Assembly: GCA_024196135.1 (NCBI GenBank) | Contig: JAMQCK010001109.1 | Coordinates: 1 to 11,896 of the forward strand | DNA from: Pleurotus ostreatus/Saccharomyces cerevisiae fusant | Lineage: Eukaryota; Opisthokonta | Direction: 5' to 3' | DNA: 11,896 nucleotides | In this document: in pieces, positions 8,654 to 11,896 of the stretch | Layout: each line of letters starts with the position of its first letter | Position numbering within the stretch: position 1 is the first letter of the stretch | Notes under the pieces: model-generated | The model's database searches: none | Seen by the model: only the letters and a program-made list of their open reading frames with translations | What the model was told of the DNA's origin: nothing | Translations under genes and position numbers: made by a program

Positions 8654-8692
8654 GCGTCGCTAGCGACGCTAAATTCGCCATGAGGGCGAATT
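8654..8692. repeat. Two adjacent palindromes
   Basis: A perfect 16 bp palindrome, GCGTCGCTAGCGACGC, occupies 8654-8669. Two bases later AATTCGCC (8672-8679) and GGCGAATT (8685-8692) form an 8 bp stem with a 5-base loop. The pair sits between the two G-rich tracts. No function can be assigned. Confidence 0.85.
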
Positions 8693-8699
8693 CCCACTT

Positions 8700-8761
8700 G
8701 GGGAGGAAGAGGGTAAGTGGAGGAGGAGGGGAGGGAAGGAGGGGAGGAGGGGAGGAAGGAG
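8700..8761 (+). repeat. GGGAGGA-rich low-complexity tract
   Basis: The plus strand is almost entirely purine here, built of irregular GGAGGA, GGGGAGG and GGAAGG units. It is a second potential G-quadruplex or triplex region. On the minus strand it reads as a Pro/Ser-rich low-complexity peptide in an open frame (8608-8805, ENMLRKEVGLDSFLPS then Ser/Pro), which is probably compositional. Confidence 0.7.
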
Positions 8762-8888
8762 TCAAGGCCGACTTCCTTCCTTAGCATGTTCTCCTCACAG
8801 CGCAAAGGGTGTCAGTGATGAGCTTCAACGCAGTGCGCAATTACGCACCACTTCCCCGCTCCTAGCGCGCTTCACCCGCGGTTGTCAT

Positions 8889-8930
8889 CTGGCGCTGGGT
8901 CGTCATCTTGGGTGGCCTGATCGTTGCCAT
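8889..8930 (-). other. Possible paralogous first exon (TQRQ type)
   Basis: On the minus strand an ATG at 8930 opens MATIRPPKMTTQRQ, ending in the same ACCCAGCGCCAG 12-mer that ends exon 1 of the cysteine-rich pseudogene at 7601. About 80 bp further on, CATCACTGAC followed by CCCTTT recurs, as in the intron 1 end of that pseudogene. Here the donor position reads ATGACA rather than GTGAGT, so the site would be dead. This is probably a decayed relative of the same gene, though the shared blocks are short. Confidence 0.3.
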
Positions 8931-10019
8931 GATTTGTCAGTGGTGGCGGAGACATTGGTTATGACTAGCAAGCAAGAGCCGGGTCGAGGGGTGAGTGCAA
9001 GGGGCAAGGAGGCGGGCTGCGCGGAGATGGTGGTCGAAGTCGAGGGGTGGCGATCTGCGATGTGACTTCGGGACCGTTGTCCTGTTCTTTGGCACCGCAC
9101 AAGGCTCGGCCCGGGCGTCCAAAAGTGTTCGTCCTTGTCTTAAATTGCCTCGGAAAGTCGCCGAGGTGCATTAGAACTCGTAGAAAGTAGATAGAAGTAT
9201 TTATTAAATGGTATAGTATATATATCAGAAGTTTCCAATTAAGGGGAGGTCAAGAACATATCCAAATCCTGCAAAAGGTTGAAAATCAGCCCCTTGAGAT
9301 GGATACATCGGTCATTGTAATGCAGTCTGTGAATATTTCGAAGATATATTAGTATCATAGTGTAAGGGCACACTCCCCCCAGGCTTCCAAGAAATTTGAG
9401 GGCGAGAGAGGGACATTGCGGGAGTGTAGGAGGAGATTAGTACGCGAGGATATCACTTCGACAGGCAGTAATTGATCCCTTCCGCATCCTGGACCCCGAG
9501 CTCGACTTCAGCACCTTCCTTGGCTCATCACTTTTCCAAACTTTCAGAATCAAATCTATCATAATTCAAGTGATATACTGCGGAATCACGTCCTCATTGG
9601 ACCCTCGGCCTGCATCCGAGACCGTCGAGCGCAACGACAACAATGTTCGGCGGTCGGACCAAGACTCCAGCCCGACCATCCGCCGTGTCCCACTGCGCGT
9701 CTTCTTGCCTCTGACCACCACATTCACGCTCCCTCCGTCGCCCCCGCAGCCACCAGCCACCCCTCCCCCCTTCCCCCTCCTCCCTTTCACCTCGAAAATC
9801 CGCACGTGCTGCGTGCCCCAGCAAGACTGTCGCATATAGCGACAAAATGCGCCAGATGACGCAAGCCACCGGGGCGTACGCGGAGGGGGAACGCAGGTGC
9901 ATGTACACGCCCTGTATCATTCGTATTACTGACTTTCCAAGCTTTTTGCGAATGGCAGCGCGCGAAGGGCGGGGAGCGGGGCGATATCCGCCCCGTTCTC
10001 TTGCTGTCCCGCTCACTTA
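8931..10019. other. Long stretch with no supported gene; AT-rich island at about 9180-9380
   Basis: From 8960 to 9170 several overlapping minus frames are open but none is convincing. About 9180-9380 is clearly AT-richer than the surroundings and holds only very short frames. At 9570-9839 frames are open on both strands around a C-rich, Pro-coding patch, as expected from base composition. No splice-bounded exon, RNA gene or repeat was recognised. Confidence 0.35.
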
Positions 10020-10042
10020 GCCCTCAGACGTGATCTGAGGGC
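10020..10042. repeat. Perfect 9 bp inverted repeat with 5-base loop
   Basis: GCCCTCAGA (10020-10028) and TCTGAGGGC (10034-10042) form a perfect stem around CGTGA. It lies 243 bp upstream of the 5' LTR in otherwise featureless sequence. There is no T-run, and a bacterial-type terminator is not expected in this genome, so its role is unknown. Confidence 0.7.
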
Positions 10043-10284
10043 GCGGGGACCTCATCTAGGGCGCACATATGCGCTCTGGATGGGTCCCCCATGTTTCTTC
10101 TTATTGCCGCGTCACAACCCACAGCCGCAACCTGCAGCCGCGCCTCGTGCGCGTGCGAGGTGGGCAGCCATCCCCCTTACCCTCCCCTCCCCTCTCTCCC
10201 GCGCAGACCTGCCTTCATGGCGAGTCTTCGCGCAATGAGAGACGCACTTTGCGCTGCCGGGCTAGTCCTCAGCACGCACTGCAC

Positions 10285-10593
10285 TGTTGGACTTGGTGTC
10301 TACGCGCTCTCTAGCGCCTATGGTATTTTCTACGATTTTTATGGACCTTTTCCCGGTACCGTACGCTTATCTACAGTCCTACTTGTGCGCTCGCGCCTTA
10401 CTGCCGAGCGCCACGTTGTTTCCCGGCATTTTCCGGCCGCTCCTGCCTAGAGCGGCACATCCGAGTCTTTTCTCCTCCTGACTCGTTTGCTGTCGCTCTA
10501 GGTGCGTAGTTATGCGTTCTGTACTGCAGAATATGAATCTGACTCGTTTGCTGTCGCTCTAGTGTGATCACTGGCTCGATTCTACCTCGGACA
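10285..10593 (+). repeat. 5' LTR of the Copia element
   Basis: The 309 bp LTR starts TGTTGG and ends CGGACA, with short TGT/ACA inverted ends. The primer-binding site follows at once. It contains a perfect 24 bp direct repeat (10478-10501 and 10539-10562, 61 bp apart) beginning CTGACTCGTTTGC. It should carry the element's promoter and polyadenylation signal, but no clear TATA box or transcription start was located. The five bases before it are TGCAC; the matching target duplication would be beyond the window. Confidence 0.88.
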
Positions 10594-10613
10594 GGTTATG
10601 AGCCCCGCGCTCT
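10594..10613 (+). promoter_or_regulatory. Primer-binding site for the 5' half of initiator tRNA-Met
   Basis: Directly after the LTR the sequence GGTTATGAGCCC is complementary to GGGCUCAUAACC, the conserved anticodon arm of eukaryotic initiator tRNA-Met. The complementarity plausibly extends through CGCGCTCT into the D-arm side. This differs from the usual TGG... site that pairs with a tRNA 3' end. It matches the half-tRNA priming known for Drosophila copia, in which a tRNA-iMet cut in the anticodon loop region primes minus-strand DNA synthesis. The tRNA of this organism was not available to test the full length. Confidence 0.8.
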
Positions 10614-10967
10614 AGCTGCCCCAATCAGCCAGATCGACACCCCGACTCAAACTCGCCGTTGCTCGGTCGTACCAGCTGCGATTCACTCCGTTCGAGCGGC
10701 ATTCGACGCGCAAGACCCTCCCCTACCTTGTGCCCGAGCCGCGCTCCGCGAAAATCGCCAGTACCCCCGCTATCGCCGTGCGAAGTCCAGCACCTCCGAT
10801 CACCGCAAATTTTCACCCTCCCTCATATTCGCCGTCGCGCACGCAGTTCGCGTCCGTTCCTCCCCAAACAACTTCTAGTCACTCCGCCGCCTTCTCCCCT
10901 ACACGTCGACGTCCCCCGCGTCCGATTCTGCCCGGCCGATCGTCCCCAACAACCGTCTCTTTGCGCG
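10614..10967 (+). other. Leader between primer-binding site and Gag
   Basis: About 350 bases of C-rich sequence have no convincing gene on either strand; minus frames here are compositional. It would be the 5' untranslated leader of the retrotransposon RNA, and dimerisation or packaging signals may lie in it. No upstream ATG in the Gag frame was seen close to 10968. Confidence 0.6.
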
Positions 10968-11896
10968 ATGTCGAAGCGTGACTCAGATGGCCGCCCCATC
11001 CTCACCCGCTTCAACTGGAGCTGGTGGGAGAGCGAGATCCAGCCCTGGCTGTCCAGCAAGGGCCTCTGGCGCTATGCCCAGGGCGCGGTCACCGAGCCCA
11101 AGCCCAAGGACGCCACTGCAGTCACTGATGCGGAGTACCGCACTCAGGAGGAGTATCAGCAGCGCTTGGAGAAGGCTGCTGGCGAGCTCTGGCTTGCCAT
11201 GGAGGAGCCGCTTCGTCCGCAGTTCAAGGACAAGCGCAGCACGCCCAAGGACCTCTACGACGCGATGAAGGCCGCCTTCAACATCCAGGAGGCCGGTACG
11301 CGCTTTGCCGCGCTCTCCGACTTCTTCGACGTCAACCTGGGCGACGATGCCGAGGCCACCACCGCCCTCACCGACCTCCTCTCGCGCGTCGACGAGGCCA
11401 TGACGCGCGTCCAGTCCCTGCGCCCCTCGACCGGCTACGACTTGGACAAGATGGACCTCGAGCTGAAGGCGATGGTCACCATGCGCGCCCTCGCCGCCTC
11501 CCCCAACCCGCAGCACGCCAACATGTACACCTCCCTCCTGCTCGACAAGGCGCTCACCTACGACACGGTGAAGGACATGATTGCGCGCGAGTTCGCCTCC
11601 CACCGGATGACTGCGGACGGCACGCCCCTTGCCGCCAACCGCGCCGGGTTCACGCCCGAGTGCTACAACTGCAAGGGCCCGCACCTCATCCGGGACTGCC
11701 CGAAGTTCAAGCCGGACTGGAAGAAGGAGGAGGAGGCCGCCGCCGCTGCTTCTACCTCGAAGCGCCAGGCCAAGAAGAAGAAGGGCGGCGCCAATGCGTC
11801 CGGCGCGTCCTCTGCGCCTTCTGCGCCCTCTGACGCGTCCTCTACCGCGTCCACCTCCGCCGCTGCTGCGCGCGTCGAGTCTGCTGGCCAGGCAAG
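10968..11896 (+). CDS. gag: Copia Gag (UBN2-like) with zinc knuckle, partial at the window edge
   Basis: The frame opens with ATG at 10968 (MSKRDSDGRPILTRFNW) and is uninterrupted for 309 codons to the window end, so the C-terminus and any Pol fusion are unseen. Residues about 10-210 have the helical, Trp-rich character of Copia Gag (UBN2-type) domains, including WWESEIQPWL, ELWLAMEEPLRPQF, LYDAMKAAF and MDLELKAMVTMRAL. Residues 232-244 (11661-11699) are CYNCKGPHLIRDC, a CCHC zinc knuckle for RNA binding in which Cys-2 and His are separated by three residues rather than the usual four. A basic KKKK cluster and an Ala/Ser-rich low-complexity tail follow. Gag would form the cytoplasmic virus-like particle that packages the element RNA. 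The start codon gives the full conserved N-terminus. Long minus-strand frames here are shadows. Confidence 0.88.
   Translation, partial: MSKRDSDGRPILTRFNWSWWESEIQPWLSSKGLWRYAQGAVTEPKPKDATAVTDAEYRTQEEYQQRLEKAAGELWLAMEEPLRPQFKDKRSTPKDLYDAMKAAFNIQEAGTRFAALSDFFDVNLGDDAEATTALTDLLSRVDEAMTRVQSLRPSTGYDLDKMDLELKAMVTMRALAASPNPQHANMYTSLLLDKALTYDTVKDMIAREFASHRMTADGTPLAANRAGFTPECYNCKGPHLIRDCPKFKPDWKKEEEAAAAASTSKRQAKKKKGGANASGASSAPSAPSDASSTASTSAAAARVESAGQA

Larger units (their letters stand above)
10285..11896 (+). mobile_element. Copia-type LTR retrotransposon, 5' part
   Basis: The order LTR, primer-binding site, leader and Gag with a zinc knuckle identifies the 5' end of an LTR retrotransposon. The UBN2-like Gag and the half-tRNA primer site favour Ty1/Copia over Gypsy. 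The element runs off the right edge, so protease, integrase, reverse transcriptase, RNase H, polypurine tract and 3' LTR are not visible. The Gag frame has no break in the visible part, so the copy could be intact. A related solo LTR lies about 5.6 kb upstream. Confidence 0.88.

Noticed and set aside
9594..10016. 140-codon minus-strand frame
   Set aside because: It overlaps an open plus frame over a C-rich patch and shows low-complexity Gly/Arg/Glu runs; no motif supports it.
10983..11684. 233-codon minus-strand open frame
   Set aside because: It lies entirely antisense to the well-supported Gag frame and is Gly/Val/Glu-rich, as expected for the complement of GC-rich coding sequence.

Overview
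The window looks like an accessory, repeat-rich piece of nuclear DNA from a filamentous basidiomycete, probably an agaricomycete. This is inferred from many 40-57 nt introns with GTRNGN donors, CTRAY-like branch sites and YAG acceptors, from GC-rich coding exons, and from a Copia-type retrotransposon. No rRNA, tRNA or CRISPR was recognised. All exon models were read by eye and have no transcript support.

Layout. At 12-1683 (minus) and 2000-3625 (plus) lie two multi-exon genes that start 316 bp apart, head to head. Their predicted proteins are related and several introns fall at matching places and in the same phase, so they are diverged duplicates sharing one intergenic promoter region. The family was not recognised. 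The plus copy needs two one-base frame corrections, so it is either decaying or carries assembly indels. From about 3632 to 4141 is a GC-rich region with a degenerate tandem array of about 40 bp units, possibly part of an old LTR. It is followed by a short coding-like relic (4129-4310).

A solo Copia-type LTR (4712-5019) abuts fragmentary coding exons on the plus strand (5020-6207). At 7080-7624 (minus) is a small cysteine-rich pseudogene, inactivated by an in-frame TGA and by a 23 bp tandem duplication that shifts the frame. A second short first exon with the same TQRQ ending is seen at 8889-8930 (minus). Between 8566 and 8761 are two G-rich tracts with two neighbouring palindromes between them. 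About 9180-9380 is an AT-rich island.

The right end is the 5' part of a Copia retrotransposon: a 309 bp 5' LTR (10285-10593), a primer-binding site complementary to the anticodon arm of initiator tRNA-Met (half-tRNA priming, as in Drosophila copia), a leader, and an open Gag frame (10968 to the window end) with a retroviral-type zinc knuckle. Protease, integrase, reverse transcriptase and the 3' LTR would lie beyond the window. The most interesting items are the divergent paralogous pair, the tRNA-fragment primer site and the duplication-broken cysteine-rich gene.
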